Source of the DNA: Actinoplanes lobatus | GTDB lineage: Bacteria > Actinomycetota > Actinomycetes > Mycobacteriales > Micromonosporaceae | Length of the DNA stretch: 64,000 bases | Direction of reading: 5' to 3' | Assembly (NCBI RefSeq): GCF_014205215.1 | Contig: NZ_JACHNC010000001.1 | Coordinates: 5,762,501 to 5,826,500, forward strand | Part shown: piece after piece, positions 23,428-32,717 of the stretch | Layout of the letters: each line of letters opens with the position of its first letter | How positions within the stretch are numbered: the first letter of the stretch is position 1 | Made by a program: the position numbers and the translations under genes | Notes under the pieces: generated by a model | Databases searched by the model: none | What the model saw: only the letters and a program-made list of their open reading frames with translations | What the model was told of the DNA's origin: nothing

Positions 23428-25338
23428 ATGCCGCACGGATGGGAATACCTCGATCTGCTCGCGCGCGAGGCCGCGGTCGTCGAGTTCGAACGGCCGCTGG
23501 TCGCCGCGCGTACCGCCGGGCTGTCCGGGACCGAACTCGCCGACCTCGAACAGGCCAAGGCCATGGCCCTGCGGGTGCGGGCGCTGCTGGAACGCCGCCG
23601 GCGGCGCGAGGAGGAACTGTCCGCCCTCTACGAGACGGCCGGCGACCTGGCCGGGCTGCGCGACGTCGACGCCGTCCTGCGGGCCATCGTGCACCGGGCC
23701 CGGACACTGCTCAACGTCGACGTGTCCTACATGACGCTCAACGACCCGGAGCGCGGGGACACGTACATGCGGGTCACCGACGGCTCGGTGGCGGCCAGCT
23801 TCCAGCGGCTGCGGCTGCCGCACGGCTACGGGCTCGGCGGGCTCGTGGCGCTGACCGGAACCCCGTACGCCACCGCCAACTACGCCACCGACGAACGCTT
23901 CCAGCACACGGCCGAGATCGATCAGGGAGTCGGCGAGGAGGGCCTGGTCGCGATCCTCGGTGTGCCGATGCGGCTCGGATCGACCGTGATCGGCGTGCTG
24001 CTGGCCGCCAACCGCACCGAACGGCCGTTCGCCCGCGAGGAGGTCGCGCTGCTGCTCTCCCTGGCCGCACACGCCGCGGTCGCGCTCGACACCGCCCGGC
24101 TGCTCAGCGAGACACAGGCCGCCCTCGCCGAACTGTCCGCCGCCAACGCCGTCATCCAGGCACACAGCGAGTCGGTGGAACGGGCCGCCGCCGCCCACGA
24201 GCGGATGACCTCGGTCGTGCTGCGCGGCGGCGGGGTCGGCGACGTCGCCGCCGACCTGGTCGACGTCCTGCACGGCGCCCTGCTCGTGATCGACGCCGAG
24301 GGCCGGCCGCTGGCCACCGCCGCCAGCCCCGGCTGCGCCACCCTGGACGGGCCCGGCGACACCACGGTCGGCGAGGCCGTCGCCGCCTCCCGCGGCGCCG
24401 GCCGCAGCGTGCGCCGCGGCGAGCTGATCATCGCGGCGGTGGTCGCCGGCGCCGACAACCTGGGCGCCCTCGTCTTCCGGCCCGACCGGACGCTGTCCGA
24501 GATGGATCAGCGCATCCTGGAACGCGCCGCCCAGGTGACCGCCCTGCTGCTGCTCTTCCGGCGCACCGTCGCCGACGCCGAGGCACAGGTCCGCGGCGAC
24601 CTGCTCGACGACCTGATCAGCCGCCCGGTCCGCGACCCGGCCGCCGCCCGCTCCCGGGCCGCCCGGCTCGGCCTCGACCTGGACGCGCCCTTCGTCGTGG
24701 TGGCCGCCGGCGACGACACCGGCGACGGCCCCGGCCAGCGCGCCACCTCCTGGGCCCGCACCTTCGCCGCCGCCCGGCACGGGCTCGCCCTCACCCGCGA
24801 CGACCGGGTGGCCCTGCTGCTGCCCGGCGACGACCCGGCGGACACCGCCCGGCAGGTCGCCCGCGAACTCGGCCGGGCCCTCGGCCGGACGGTCACCGCC
24901 GGCGGCGCCGGCCCGTCCCACGGCGCCGCCGCGGTCGCCCCCGCCTACCGGGAGGCCGGCCGCTGCCTGAGCGCGCTGGTCACCCTCGGCCGCGCCGGCA
25001 CCGGAGCCGGCGCCGCCGAACTCGGGTACGTCGGCCTGCTGCTCGGCGACCGCCGCGACGTCACCGGCTTCGTGACCGCCCTCGCCGGGCCGGTGATCGA
25101 CTACGACGCCCGCCGGGGCACCGCACTGATCCGCACCCTGGAGGCCTGGTTCGACGCCGGCGGCGCCCTCGGCCGGGCCGCCGAAACCCTGCACGTGCAC
25201 GTCAACACGGTCACCCAGCGCCTGGAACGGGTCGCCCGACTGCTCGGCGAGAACTGGGACGAACCACGCCGCGTCCTCGACCTGCAACTGGCCCTGCGGC
25301 TGCACCGGCTGCGCGGTCCACTCGAGCCGGTGGACTGA
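23428..25338 (+). CDS. PucR/CdaR family regulator with GAF domain
   Basis: A 636-residue regulator. A short N-terminal helix region (residues 1-70) includes a coiled coil. A GAF domain (about 75-230; VSYMTLNDPERGDTYMRVTDG, LAANRTERPFAREE) probably binds the effector. A central diverged sugar-diacid-recogniser-like region (270-510) and the C-terminal PucR HTH (about 570-630; LIRTLEAWFDAGGALGRAAETLHVHVNTVTQRL) follow. The protein lies between a monocarboxylate symporter (divergent) and an MHS transporter (downstream, same strand), so it probably controls uptake of a small carboxylate through both. The ATG at 23428 has only a weak SD. Confidence 0.9.
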   Translation: MPHGWEYLDLLAREAAVVEFERPLVAARTAGLSGTELADLEQAKAMALRVRALLERRRRREEELSALYETAGDLAGLRDVDAVLRAIVHRARTLLNVDVSYMTLNDPERGDTYMRVTDGSVAASFQRLRLPHGYGLGGLVALTGTPYATANYATDERFQHTAEIDQGVGEEGLVAILGVPMRLGSTVIGVLLAANRTERPFAREEVALLLSLAAHAAVALDTARLLSETQAALAELSAANAVIQAHSESVERAAAAHERMTSVVLRGGGVGDVAADLVDVLHGALLVIDAEGRPLATAASPGCATLDGPGDTTVGEAVAASRGAGRSVRRGELIIAAVVAGADNLGALVFRPDRTLSEMDQRILERAAQVTALLLLFRRTVADAEAQVRGDLLDDLISRPVRDPAAARSRAARLGLDLDAPFVVVAAGDDTGDGPGQRATSWARTFAAARHGLALTRDDRVALLLPGDDPADTARQVARELGRALGRTVTAGGAGPSHGAAAVAPAYREAGRCLSALVTLGRAGTGAGAAELGYVGLLLGDRRDVTGFVTALAGPVIDYDARRGTALIRTLEAWFDAGGALGRAAETLHVHVNTVTQRLERVARLLGENWDEPRRVLDLQLALRLHRLRGPLEPVD

Positions 25339-25363
25339 CCACACCGTCGGACACCTCAATGTG

Positions 25364-25376
25364 TGGATTCGATCCA
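25364..25376. promoter_or_regulatory. Short palindrome upstream of the MHS transporter
   Basis: TGGAT-TCG-ATCCA is a perfect inverted repeat about 60 bases before the MHS start. CCACAC (25339-25344) and GTGTGG (25361-25366), partly overlapping it, could form a terminator hairpin for the PucR gene. The palindrome is a candidate PucR site. Confidence 0.35.
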
Positions 25377-25436
25377 TGGGCTACCGGCCCCGGAAGACCT
25401 ACGGTCGGCGATACCCCGCTGGAGAAAGGACCACCC

Positions 25437-26771
25437 ATGCCCACCACCGCAGCGGTACGGGCCGGAACCGACCGTGCCCCCATCGTCAAGGTCGTCTTCG
25501 CATCCCTGGTCGGCACCGCCGTCGAGTGGTACGACTTCTTCCTCTACGGCTCGGCGGCCGCCCTCGTCTTCGGCGCCCTGTTCTTCCCGTCGTCCGATCC
25601 GGTCACCGGCACCCTGCTGTCCTTCGGCACCTATGCGCTCGGCTTCGTCGCCCGCCCGCTGGGTGGCATCGTCTTCGGGCACTTCGGCGACCGGGTCGGC
25701 CGCAAGAAGATGCTCGTCGTCTCACTGTTCGTGATGGGACTGGCGACCGTGGCGATCGGCCTGCTCCCGACGTACGCCTCAATCGGTGTCGCCGCCCCGA
25801 TCCTGCTGCTCGCCTGCCGTCTCGCGCAGGGTTTCGCCGTAGGCGGCGAATGGGGTGGCGCCGTGCTGATGGCCGCCGAACACGGCGACGACGCCCGCCG
25901 CGGATTCTGGTCCTCCTGGCCGCAGGCCGGCGTCGCCCTCGGAAACCTGCTCGCCACCGGCATCCTGTGGCTGCTCGCCCTGGTCCAGTCCGACGAGGCG
26001 TTCAAGGCGTGGGGCTGGCGCATCCCGTTCCTGCTCAGCGCCGTCCTCGTCCTGGTCGGCCTGTGGGTGCGGCTCAGCATCGAGGAGTCCCCGGTCTTCA
26101 AGCAGGCGCAGGAGAAGCTCGCCGACCGGACCCACCAGCCGCTGCTCGAGGTGATCCGCCGCTACCCGCGCGAGGTCCTCATCGCGATGGGCATGCGAAT
26201 GGCCGAGAACATCGGCTACTACCTGGTCACCGTCATCTCCATCACCTACCTGACGACGTACGCCGGAAGCGCCGCCGACAAGAGCATGATCCTGTCCGCC
26301 CTGCTCATCGGCTCCGGCGTGCAGTTCTTCGTCATCCCCCTGGTCGGCGCCCTCTCCGACCGGGTCGGCCGGCGCCCCCTCTACCTGATCGGCGCCGCCG
26401 GCCTCGCCGTCTGGATGTACGTCTTCTTCGACCTGATCGGCAGCCGCGACTCCGGCAAGATCGCGATCGCCGTCGTGGTCGGCCTCCTCCTGCACACCCT
26501 CATGTACGCCCCGCAGGCCGCCTTCTTCTCCGAACTGTTCGGCACCTCGGTCCGCTACACCGGCGCGTCCGTCGGCTACCAGCTTGCCTCGATCCTGGCC
26601 GGCGCGCTCGCCCCGATCATCGCCCTCAAACTGCTCGGCGACGTCGACCAGCCGAACACCACGGCCGTGGCCGTCTACATGACGATCGCGTCGGTGCTCA
26701 CCATCGTGGCGGTCCTGGCCGCCCGCGAGACCGCCCGGACCTCCCTGAACCACGACCGCACCCTCGACTGA
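25437..26771 (+). CDS. MHS family (metabolite:H+ symporter) MFS transporter
   Basis: A 444-residue MFS protein of the metabolite:H+ symporter branch (citrate, alpha-ketoglutarate, shikimate, proline/betaine types). Diagnostic blocks are GTAVEWYDFFLYG in helix 1, FGTYALGFVARPLGGIVFGHFGDRVGRKK (motif A) and CRLAQGFAVGGEWGGAVLMAAEH in helix 4. Twelve helices fit the length. GGAGAAAGG precedes the ATG at 25437. It follows the PucR gene by 98 bases and together with the SSS/DUF3311 pair forms a carboxylate uptake locus. It converges on the methyltransferase gene with only three bases between stops. Confidence 0.92.
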   Translation: MPTTAAVRAGTDRAPIVKVVFASLVGTAVEWYDFFLYGSAAALVFGALFFPSSDPVTGTLLSFGTYALGFVARPLGGIVFGHFGDRVGRKKMLVVSLFVMGLATVAIGLLPTYASIGVAAPILLLACRLAQGFAVGGEWGGAVLMAAEHGDDARRGFWSSWPQAGVALGNLLATGILWLLALVQSDEAFKAWGWRIPFLLSAVLVLVGLWVRLSIEESPVFKQAQEKLADRTHQPLLEVIRRYPREVLIAMGMRMAENIGYYLVTVISITYLTTYAGSAADKSMILSALLIGSGVQFFVIPLVGALSDRVGRRPLYLIGAAGLAVWMYVFFDLIGSRDSGKIAIAVVVGLLLHTLMYAPQAAFFSELFGTSVRYTGASVGYQLASILAGALAPIIALKLLGDVDQPNTTAVAVYMTIASVLTIVAVLAARETARTSLNHDRTLD

Positions 26772-26774
26772 CCC

Positions 26775-27581
26775 TCAGCCGGCCGCCGTGGCCGTGACCA
26801 GGTACGCGGCGGCCCGCACCCACACGCCACCGGCACGCTGCCGGGCGGCGAACTCTCGTCGGATCGCGGCGCGGATCCGCCCGGCCCGGCCGTCACCGGC
26901 GAGCAGCTCACGAACCTGGGTGGTGCCGGTGGCGTACGCCAGCACGTCGGCCACATCGGCGCCCAGCCGCGCCGGCTCCTCGACCGGCCGCACCCGCACC
27001 GCACCGAAACCCGCACCGGCCAGAATCGTGGCGATCCGCCCCGGGTCGGCCAGCGGGTCACCGCCCACATCGGCGAGCTCGAACCCGTACCCCTGAAAGA
27101 CCCGCAACGGGATCGCGAAGACCTCGTTCGCCAGGGGATCCTGCCAGCTCAGGAAGGCCAGGCGGCCGCCCGGCCGCAAAGCGGCCCGGAGGTTGCCGAA
27201 GGCCGCCACCGGGTCGTCGAAGAACAGCACACCGAAACTGCTGACCACGACGTCGAAACCGGCCGGCGGCAGCGGATGGACCTGCGCGTCGCCGCGCACG
27301 AAACGCACCCCGGCGACCTCCCGGCGCGCCACCGCCAGCAGCGGCTCGGACACGTCCAAGCCGACCACCGTGCCGTCCGGACCGGCCGACAGTGCCAGCG
27401 CCCGCGTGGTGTCGCCGCAGCCGCAACCCACGTCCAGGACCCGGTCGCCGGGCATGACAGCCGCCGCGTCCAGCAGATGCGGGATCAGCCGGTCCCGGAC
27501 GGCGGCGTGCCGGGCCCGTTCGGCCAGCCACCGCCGGGCCGTTTCACCGTTCCAGCGTTCGATCTCGTGCTCGTTGGCCAC
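26775..27581 (-). CDS. SAM-dependent class I methyltransferase
   Basis: A 268-residue methyltransferase with motif I VLDVGCGCGDTTRALA (about residues 48-63), a motif II acidic residue in GTVVGLDVSEPLL, and post-motif LRPGGRLAFLSWQDP. The C-terminal half carries an insert typical of ubiquinone/menaquinone-type or natural-product C/O-methyltransferases. The substrate is unknown. The start is GTG at 27581; it is a monocistronic gene between a convergent transporter and the helicase. No signal peptide. Confidence 0.88.
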   Translation of the reverse strand: MANEHEIERWNGETARRWLAERARHAAVRDRLIPHLLDAAAVMPGDRVLDVGCGCGDTTRALALSAGPDGTVVGLDVSEPLLAVARREVAGVRFVRGDAQVHPLPPAGFDVVVSSFGVLFFDDPVAAFGNLRAALRPGGRLAFLSWQDPLANEVFAIPLRVFQGYGFELADVGGDPLADPGRIATILAGAGFGAVRVRPVEEPARLGADVADVLAYATGTTQVRELLAGDGRAGRIRAAIRREFAARQRAGGVWVRAAAYLVTATAAG

Positions 27582-27665
27582 CCCGCCACCATGGCAGGGC
27601 CCGGCGCCCCGCCTTTTGGCAGGGCCCGGTGCCCCATCTATTCAGCAGGGCTCGGCCACCCCGGC

Positions 27666-29354
27666 TCAGCGGGCGAACCGCTCCCGGCGAACCGTCGGGC
27701 GCCGGCCGCGGATGGTGGCCCGCTGCATCGCCGCGATCACCCGGTCCGCGGTCTGCTCCGGCACCTCCACCAGCGAGAACCGGTCGGTGATCTGAATCGC
27801 GCCGATGTCGCGGGAGTTCAGGCCGGCCTCACCGGCGATCGCCCCGACCAGATCCTGCGGGCGGACCCCGGCGCGGCGGCCGAGACCGAAGAACAGCCGG
27901 GCCACCCCTTCGCCGCCAGCCCGGTTGTCGCGGGCCGGCGCCCTCCGGCCCTCCGGCGTCCTCCGGCCGTCCGCGGTTCTCCGGCCCTCCGGCGGCAGGG
28001 ACGGTGTCGGGATCTCGTCCTCGTCCCGGTCGCCGCCCGCAGCCTCGTGCAGCAGCTTCACCGCGGCCAGTGCCACGTTCTCGACGTCGAACTCGTCGGT
28101 CAGCGACTCCAGCACCACCCGGAACCGCTCCAGGTCGTCGGTCTCCAGGCTGGCCTGCAACGCCGTACGCGTCACCTCCAGCCGCCGCGCCCGCAGATCG
28201 GTCACCGTCGGCAGCTTCTCCAGAGTGATCCGCTGCCCGGTGAGCCGCTCGATCGCCTTGAGCATCCGCTGCTCACGCGGCTCCGCAAAGGTGATCGCGC
28301 AACCCTCCCGGCCGGCCCGCCCCACCCGGCCGATCCGGTGCACATAGGCCTCAGGCGCCACCGGCACGTTGAAGTTGATCACGTGGGTCAGCTGCTCCAC
28401 GTCCAGCCCGCGCGCCGCCACATCCGTCGCCACCAGCAACTCGGTGCTGCCACCGCGCAGCCGGCCCATCACCCGGTCCCGTTGATCCTGGCTCATGCCG
28501 CCGTGCAGCGCCTCCGCCCGGTAACCGCGCCCGTTCAGCGTCTCGGTGACCTGGTCGACCTCCTCCCGGGTCCGGCAGAAGACGATCGCCGCCGTCGGCG
28601 CCTCCACATCCAGGATCCGCCCCAGCGCGGCCGCCCGGTGCGCCCGCGCCACGACGTAGGCGCTCTGCCGGACCAGCGGCAGCTCACCCGGTTCGACCGC
28701 CTTGCGGCCCATCGTGATCCGCGTCGGATTCCGCAGGTGACGGCGGGCGATCCCGTCGATGCGGGGCGGCATCGTCGCGGAGAACAACACCGTCTGGCGG
28801 GACTCCGGCGTCTCGGCCAGGATCGCCTCGATGTCCTCGGCGAACCCCATGTCGAGCATCTCGTCGGCCTCGTCCAGCACGACGGTCCGGATGTCGCCCA
28901 GCCGCAGCGTCCCCCGCTCGATGTGGTCCAGCACCCGCCCCGGCGTGCCGACGACCACGTCCACCCCACGGTTCAGCACCTGCAACTGGCGGCCGATCGG
29001 CTGTCCGCCGTACACCGGCAACACCCGGACACCCAGATCACGGCCGTACCGGTGGACCGCCTGCGACACCTGCTCGGCCAGCTCCCGGGTCGGCACCAGC
29101 ACCAGCGCCGACGGCCCGGCGTCCCGCCCAGCGGGCACCAGCCCCTGCAACAGCGGCAGCGCGAAGGCGGCGGTCTTACCCGTACCGGTGGCGGCCTGCC
29201 CGACCAGGTCGTCCCCGGCGATCAGCGGCGGGATCGCCCCCTGCTGGATCGGTGTCGGTTCCTCATAGCCAAGATTGGTCAACGCACGGAGTAGTTCCGC
29301 CCGCAACCCCAGTCCGGCGAAACCCGCTTCGGACTCAGACGGATCACATTCCAT
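27666..29354 (-). CDS. DEAD-box RNA helicase with DbpA-type RNA-binding tail
   Basis: A 562-residue RNA helicase. Visible motifs are the Q-motif (PTPIQQ, about 34-39), Walker A ATGTGKT (55-61), PTREL (88-92), TPGR (137-140), DEAD (161-164), SAT (192-194), and ARGLD and HRIGRVGR in the second RecA domain. Residues about 445-480 form a basic linker of short repeats (PEGRRTADGRRTPEGRR). A C-terminal DbpA-type RNA-binding fold follows (about 485-550). This layout matches DeaD/CsdA proteins acting in ribosome assembly and mRNA turnover at low temperature. ATG 29354 begins the family N-terminus. The gene stands alone. Confidence 0.95.
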   Translation of the reverse strand: MECDPSESEAGFAGLGLRAELLRALTNLGYEEPTPIQQGAIPPLIAGDDLVGQAATGTGKTAAFALPLLQGLVPAGRDAGPSALVLVPTRELAEQVSQAVHRYGRDLGVRVLPVYGGQPIGRQLQVLNRGVDVVVGTPGRVLDHIERGTLRLGDIRTVVLDEADEMLDMGFAEDIEAILAETPESRQTVLFSATMPPRIDGIARRHLRNPTRITMGRKAVEPGELPLVRQSAYVVARAHRAAALGRILDVEAPTAAIVFCRTREEVDQVTETLNGRGYRAEALHGGMSQDQRDRVMGRLRGGSTELLVATDVAARGLDVEQLTHVINFNVPVAPEAYVHRIGRVGRAGREGCAITFAEPREQRMLKAIERLTGQRITLEKLPTVTDLRARRLEVTRTALQASLETDDLERFRVVLESLTDEFDVENVALAAVKLLHEAAGGDRDEDEIPTPSLPPEGRRTADGRRTPEGRRAPARDNRAGGEGVARLFFGLGRRAGVRPQDLVGAIAGEAGLNSRDIGAIQITDRFSLVEVPEQTADRVIAAMQRATIRGRRPTVRRERFAR

Positions 29355-29487
29355 GCCTGAACCCTATTCCAGACCGTACCCCGGCCCATCGGTACGGGGG
29401 GATCCGGCAGTTCAGCCGAGCAGGGGCCCGCCCAGGCAGAGCCGCCCGCGGGCCGCCGTACCCCAAAATGGTTTGATCTTTTCCGGA

Positions 29488-30132
29488 TCAGCGTTTGCGG
29501 ACCAGGGTGACGCCGTCGCGGACCGCGAGCATGACGGAGTCGACGCGCGGATCTTGCAGGATGTCGTCGTTGAGCTGCTGGATGGCCACATGTGCGGGGC
29601 GGCGGGGATCGAGGACGTGGCCGCCCTGGAGGGTGTTGTCGAGGATCAGGAGGCCCCCGGGACGCAGGCGGGGGACCAGCGCCTCGTAGTAGGTGGGGTA
29701 GCCGGTCTTGTCCGCGTCGATGAAGGCCAGGTCGATGACGGGGTCGGCGGGCAGGGCCCGGAGGGTCTCGTCGGCCGGGGCGAGGCGCAGGTCGATGCGG
29801 TCGTCGACGCCGGCGCGCCGCCAGTACTCGCGGGCGAGGGTGGTCCATTCGTCGGACACGTCGCAGGCGAGCAGCCGGCCGTGCGGGGTGAGGCCGCGGG
29901 CGATGCAGATCGCCGAGTAGCCGGTGAAGACGCCGACCTCGACGGCGTAGGTGGCGCCGGTGAGCTGCGTGAGCATGGTCAGGAGGCGGCCCTCGTCGTG
30001 GGACACCTGCATTCCGGCGGCGTCGGGGAACAGGGCGGCGGTTTCGGCGCTGAGGTCGCGGAGGACGTCGTCGGGGGCGGTGCTGTGGGCGTACAGGTAG
30101 GCGGCGATGTCCGGCTCGATGATGTCGGTCAT
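29488..30132 (-). CDS. Class I O-methyltransferase (COMT-like)
   Basis: A 214-residue SAM-dependent O-methyltransferase of the small caffeoyl-CoA/catechol type. Key segments are AVEVGVFTGYSAICIARGL (SAM site), LLACDVSDEW, IDLAFIDADKTGYPTYYEAL (metal-binding Asp cluster) and GGLLILDNTL. The divalent metal site and length match the family. The ATG at 30132 faces a divergent ArsR-like regulator at 30210, and an inverted repeat lies between them. The product probably methylates a catechol or hydroxylated small molecule. Confidence 0.9.
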   Translation of the reverse strand: MTDIIEPDIAAYLYAHSTAPDDVLRDLSAETAALFPDAAGMQVSHDEGRLLTMLTQLTGATYAVEVGVFTGYSAICIARGLTPHGRLLACDVSDEWTTLAREYWRRAGVDDRIDLRLAPADETLRALPADPVIDLAFIDADKTGYPTYYEALVPRLRPGGLLILDNTLQGGHVLDPRRPAHVAIQQLNDDILQDPRVDSVMLAVRDGVTLVRKR

Positions 30133-30147
30133 CCACGAAGCATCTAA

Positions 30148-30194
30148 GATTCTCGACGCTTAGGCAAGGCATGGTTGAAAAAGCGGCGAGAATC
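30148..30194. promoter_or_regulatory. Inverted repeat between O-methyltransferase and ArsR-like regulator
   Basis: GATTCTCG (30148-30155) and CGAGAATC (30187-30194) are exact complements separated by 31 bases, placed between two divergent genes. A related direct element CCTCGAC follows at 30194. This is a plausible operator for the winged-helix protein at 30210. Confidence 0.45.
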
Positions 30195-30209
30195 CTCGAC
30201 AGTTGACCG

Positions 30210-30740
30210 GTGCGCGACGACCGGGACGACCTGGTGCTGACCGAGGCCGACCAGTTCAAGGCGCTCGGTCATCCGCTGCGTCACCGGCTCGTGCTGGCGC
30301 TGCGGCAGCGGCCGGCGACCCTGGGACAGCTCGCCACGGCGCTCGCGGCGACCAAAGGCACCGTCGCCTACCACGTCAAAGTTCTGGAACGGGCCGGATT
30401 CGTACGGGTGGCGTACACCCGGCGGGTACGCGGCGGTGTCGAGCAGTACTACGAGCCCACCAGTGAACGGCTGCGTATCGGGACCGGTGCGCCGGTCGGT
30501 GGGGACTTCCTGGTCCGGGCGGCGCTGGGGGAGATGCTGCCGGCTGACGAGACCGCCCCCGACCTCACGATCCTGCGTCACGTGCGTCTCACGGTCGCGC
30601 AGGCCCGGGCGCTCGCCGCCGGCCTGGAGCGGTTCGGCGAGCAGGTGCCGGATGATCAGGGCGCCGGCCGGCCCTACGGGATGCTGCTCAGCCTCTACCG
30701 TGCCGACATCCCGGTCCTGCCCGACGATCCCGCCGGCTGA
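30210..30740 (+). CDS. ArsR family winged-helix regulator
   Basis: A 176-residue protein. The N-terminal winged helix (about 12-90) contains QFKALGHPLRHRLVLALRQRPATLGQLATALAATKGTVAYHVKVLERAGFVRVAYTRRV-type segments, the classic ArsR arrangement. There is no metal-binding CxC motif, so it probably senses an organic ligand through its C-terminal helical region. The start is GTG at 30210. It is divergent from the O-methyltransferase gene across an inverted repeat and likely controls it. Confidence 0.87.
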   Translation: MRDDRDDLVLTEADQFKALGHPLRHRLVLALRQRPATLGQLATALAATKGTVAYHVKVLERAGFVRVAYTRRVRGGVEQYYEPTSERLRIGTGAPVGGDFLVRAALGEMLPADETAPDLTILRHVRLTVAQARALAAGLERFGEQVPDDQGAGRPYGMLLSLYRADIPVLPDDPAG

Positions 30741-30746
30741 GCCCGG

Positions 30747-30812
30747 TCAGGCGGTGTCGGAGGTCAGGAACGCGGCGAGCTGAGCGACGTCCTCGGGCCT
30801 GCCGAGTCGCCG
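30747..30812 (-). pseudogene. 3' fragment of a short-chain dehydrogenase gene
   Basis: The minus strand from about 30812 to the stop at 30747 reads RLGRPEDVAQLAAFLTSDTA followed by a stop, which is the conserved region near the C-terminus of classical SDR enzymes. No other part of the gene is present; the sequence switches at about 30815 to a nitroreductase fragment in the opposite orientation. Confidence 0.65.
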
Positions 30813-30834
30813 TGACGGGATTGCCGATCATGCC

Positions 30835-31476
30835 GCACCGACCTCGTCCAACCTCCAGCCCTGGAGCGTCGTCGCGGTCCGCGACCCGGACCGCAAGAGA
30901 CGGCTGTCGGTACTCGCCGGCAACCAGGCATTCGTCGCCCGGGCGCCACTGTTCCTGGTCTGGATCGCCGACCTGGGCCGGGCCCGCCGCCTCGCCGCCC
31001 GCGCCGGAGCCGACGTGCACGCCGCCGACTACCTGGAGACCACCCTCATCGCTTTCGTCGACACCGCCCTGGCCGCACAGAACGCGGTCGTGGCCGCGGA
31101 CTCGCTCGGGCTCGGCTCGGTCTTCGTCGGCGGCATCCGTAACCACCCCGAGCAGGTGGCGGCAGAGCTGGGATTGCCGGCGCACACCGTGGCGGCGTTC
31201 GGGCTGGCGGTGGGGGAGCCGGACCCGAGCGAGCGGGCGGGCGTCAAGCCGCGCCTGCCGCAGGCGGCGGTGCTGCACCGGGAGAGGTACGACGCACCGG
31301 CCGCGGACCGGCACATCGGCGCCTACGACGAGCGGCTGTCGGCCTACAACACCCGGTTCGGCCTGCGCGGCGGCTGGACCGACCGGGTGCTGACCCGCCT
31401 GCGCGGCCCGGAATCGATGGCCGGCCGGCACCTGCTGCGCGGAACCCTGGATCGCCTGGGCCTACCCTCACACTGA
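30835..31476 (+). pseudogene. 5'-truncated nitroreductase gene
   Basis: About 213 codons ending at 31476 encode a nitroreductase-type flavoprotein from APTSSNLQPWSVVAV onward (FMN-binding Ser/Asn region), then AFVDTALAAQNAVVAADSLGLGSVFVGGIRN and the PRLPQAAVLHRERY segment. The first 40 or so residues (start, first helix and FMN Arg motif) are missing. Upstream the frame meets a stop at about 30780 and has no ATG; the first in-frame GTG is at 31012-31015, too late for a functional enzyme. It is joined to an inverted SDR gene fragment, so a rearrangement removed the 5' end. Expression of a shorter product cannot be excluded. Confidence 0.72.
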
Positions 31477-31639
31477 CCGGTGATCAGCGGCGTAGGTGTC
31501 GCCTGGGCGGTGCCGATCGGGCTCCCCGCCCATGCGCGCCGTGACGAGTGTGACGGCTGTGCGGCCGCTGATGTAACAAGGTTCGGCCATGATCGATGGT
31601 GGCTGTGTTTCCGCTGGTCGACGCATTTTCGGAGGTGCC

Positions 31640-32578
31640 ATGAGTCTCGGTGTGGCGATCGGCCCGGCCGACGCGGTCAACTACGTGGACGAGACGATCG
31701 AGTTGACCCGGGAGGCCGCCGAGGCCGGCCTGACGAGCGCCTGGTTCGGGCAGCGGTTCGAATACGACGCCGCGGGCCTGGCCGCGGTGGTCGGCCGGGC
31801 CGTCCCCGGTATCCGGGTCGGCACCTCGGCCATTCCCGTCTTCGGCCGGCATCCGATCCTCGTGGCGGCCCAGGCCCGCACCGCGCAGGCGGCCACGCAC
31901 GGTCGGTTCCAGTTGGGTTTGGCGCTGGGCGCGCCGGCGTTCGTCGAACCCGCCTTGGGTACGCCGTTCGAGCGCCCGATCGCGCGGCTGCGCGAGTTCC
32001 TCACCGCACTCCGGACGGTTCTGGAGACCGGTCACGTCGACCACCACGGTGAGCTGATCACGGCGGTGACGCCGCTGCCGTCCGCGCTGCCCGGCGCGGA
32101 ACATCCGATTCCCCTGCTGGTGGCGGCGATGGGCCCGCAGGCGCTGCGGGTCACCGGCGAACTGGCGGACGGCACACTGCCGAACCTGGCCGGCCCGCGC
32201 ACCCTGGCCGAACACATCGTGCCCGCGATCACCCGGGCCGCGGCCGAGGCCGGCCGCCCCCGGCCGCGGATCATCGCGCTGGCGCCCGCGGTGGTGACCG
32301 CCGACGTCGACCGGGCCCGCGAGACGGCGGCGAAACAGCTCGCGATCTACGACTCCATTCCCTCGTACCACCGGGTCATCCAGTTGGAGGGCGCGGACAG
32401 CGCCGCCGATCTCGCGGTGATCGGCAGCGAGGAGGAGGTCGCCGCGGCGGTACAGCGGTACTACGACGCGGGCGCGGACGAGGTGGTCCTCACCCAGACC
32501 GGCCTCGACGGCACCGAGAACCGCCGCCGCACCTGGAAACTGCTCGGCGCGCTGAACCAGCAGCGATCATCGTCCTGA
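31640..32578 (+). CDS. LLM-class F420-dependent oxidoreductase
   Basis: A 312-residue TIM-barrel protein of the luciferase-like monooxygenase family, F420-dependent branch. Typical segments are SLGVAIGPADAVNYVDETIEL, SAWFGQRFEYDA, IRVGTSAIPVFGRHPILVAAQARTAQ and RFQLGLALG. F420 is a common actinomycete cofactor, so redox chemistry on a small metabolite is likely. ATG 31640 follows GGAGGTGCC, a good SD; an upstream ATG at 31589 has none. No pathway neighbours. Confidence 0.88.
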   Translation: MSLGVAIGPADAVNYVDETIELTREAAEAGLTSAWFGQRFEYDAAGLAAVVGRAVPGIRVGTSAIPVFGRHPILVAAQARTAQAATHGRFQLGLALGAPAFVEPALGTPFERPIARLREFLTALRTVLETGHVDHHGELITAVTPLPSALPGAEHPIPLLVAAMGPQALRVTGELADGTLPNLAGPRTLAEHIVPAITRAAAEAGRPRPRIIALAPAVVTADVDRARETAAKQLAIYDSIPSYHRVIQLEGADSAADLAVIGSEEEVAAAVQRYYDAGADEVVLTQTGLDGTENRRRTWKLLGALNQQRSSS

Positions 32579-32717
32579 GAGAGCCGCCGTCAGCGGGCGG
32601 AATGAAGACCCTGCCCTGAGGTGAGCTGATCGACGGGAGGCGGTCCGCGACCTCCCGGTGACCCGGCACAGCATTCCTCGCCTGCGCCGGGTGGTGGCCG
32701 GATCCCGCGGGCAGACC

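Noticed and set aside
23439..26771. 1110-codon plus-strand frame spanning the PucR and MHS genes
   Set aside because: Its first two-thirds are Arg-rich shadow of the PucR frame; only the last part is the real MHS transporter, which has its own SD and start.
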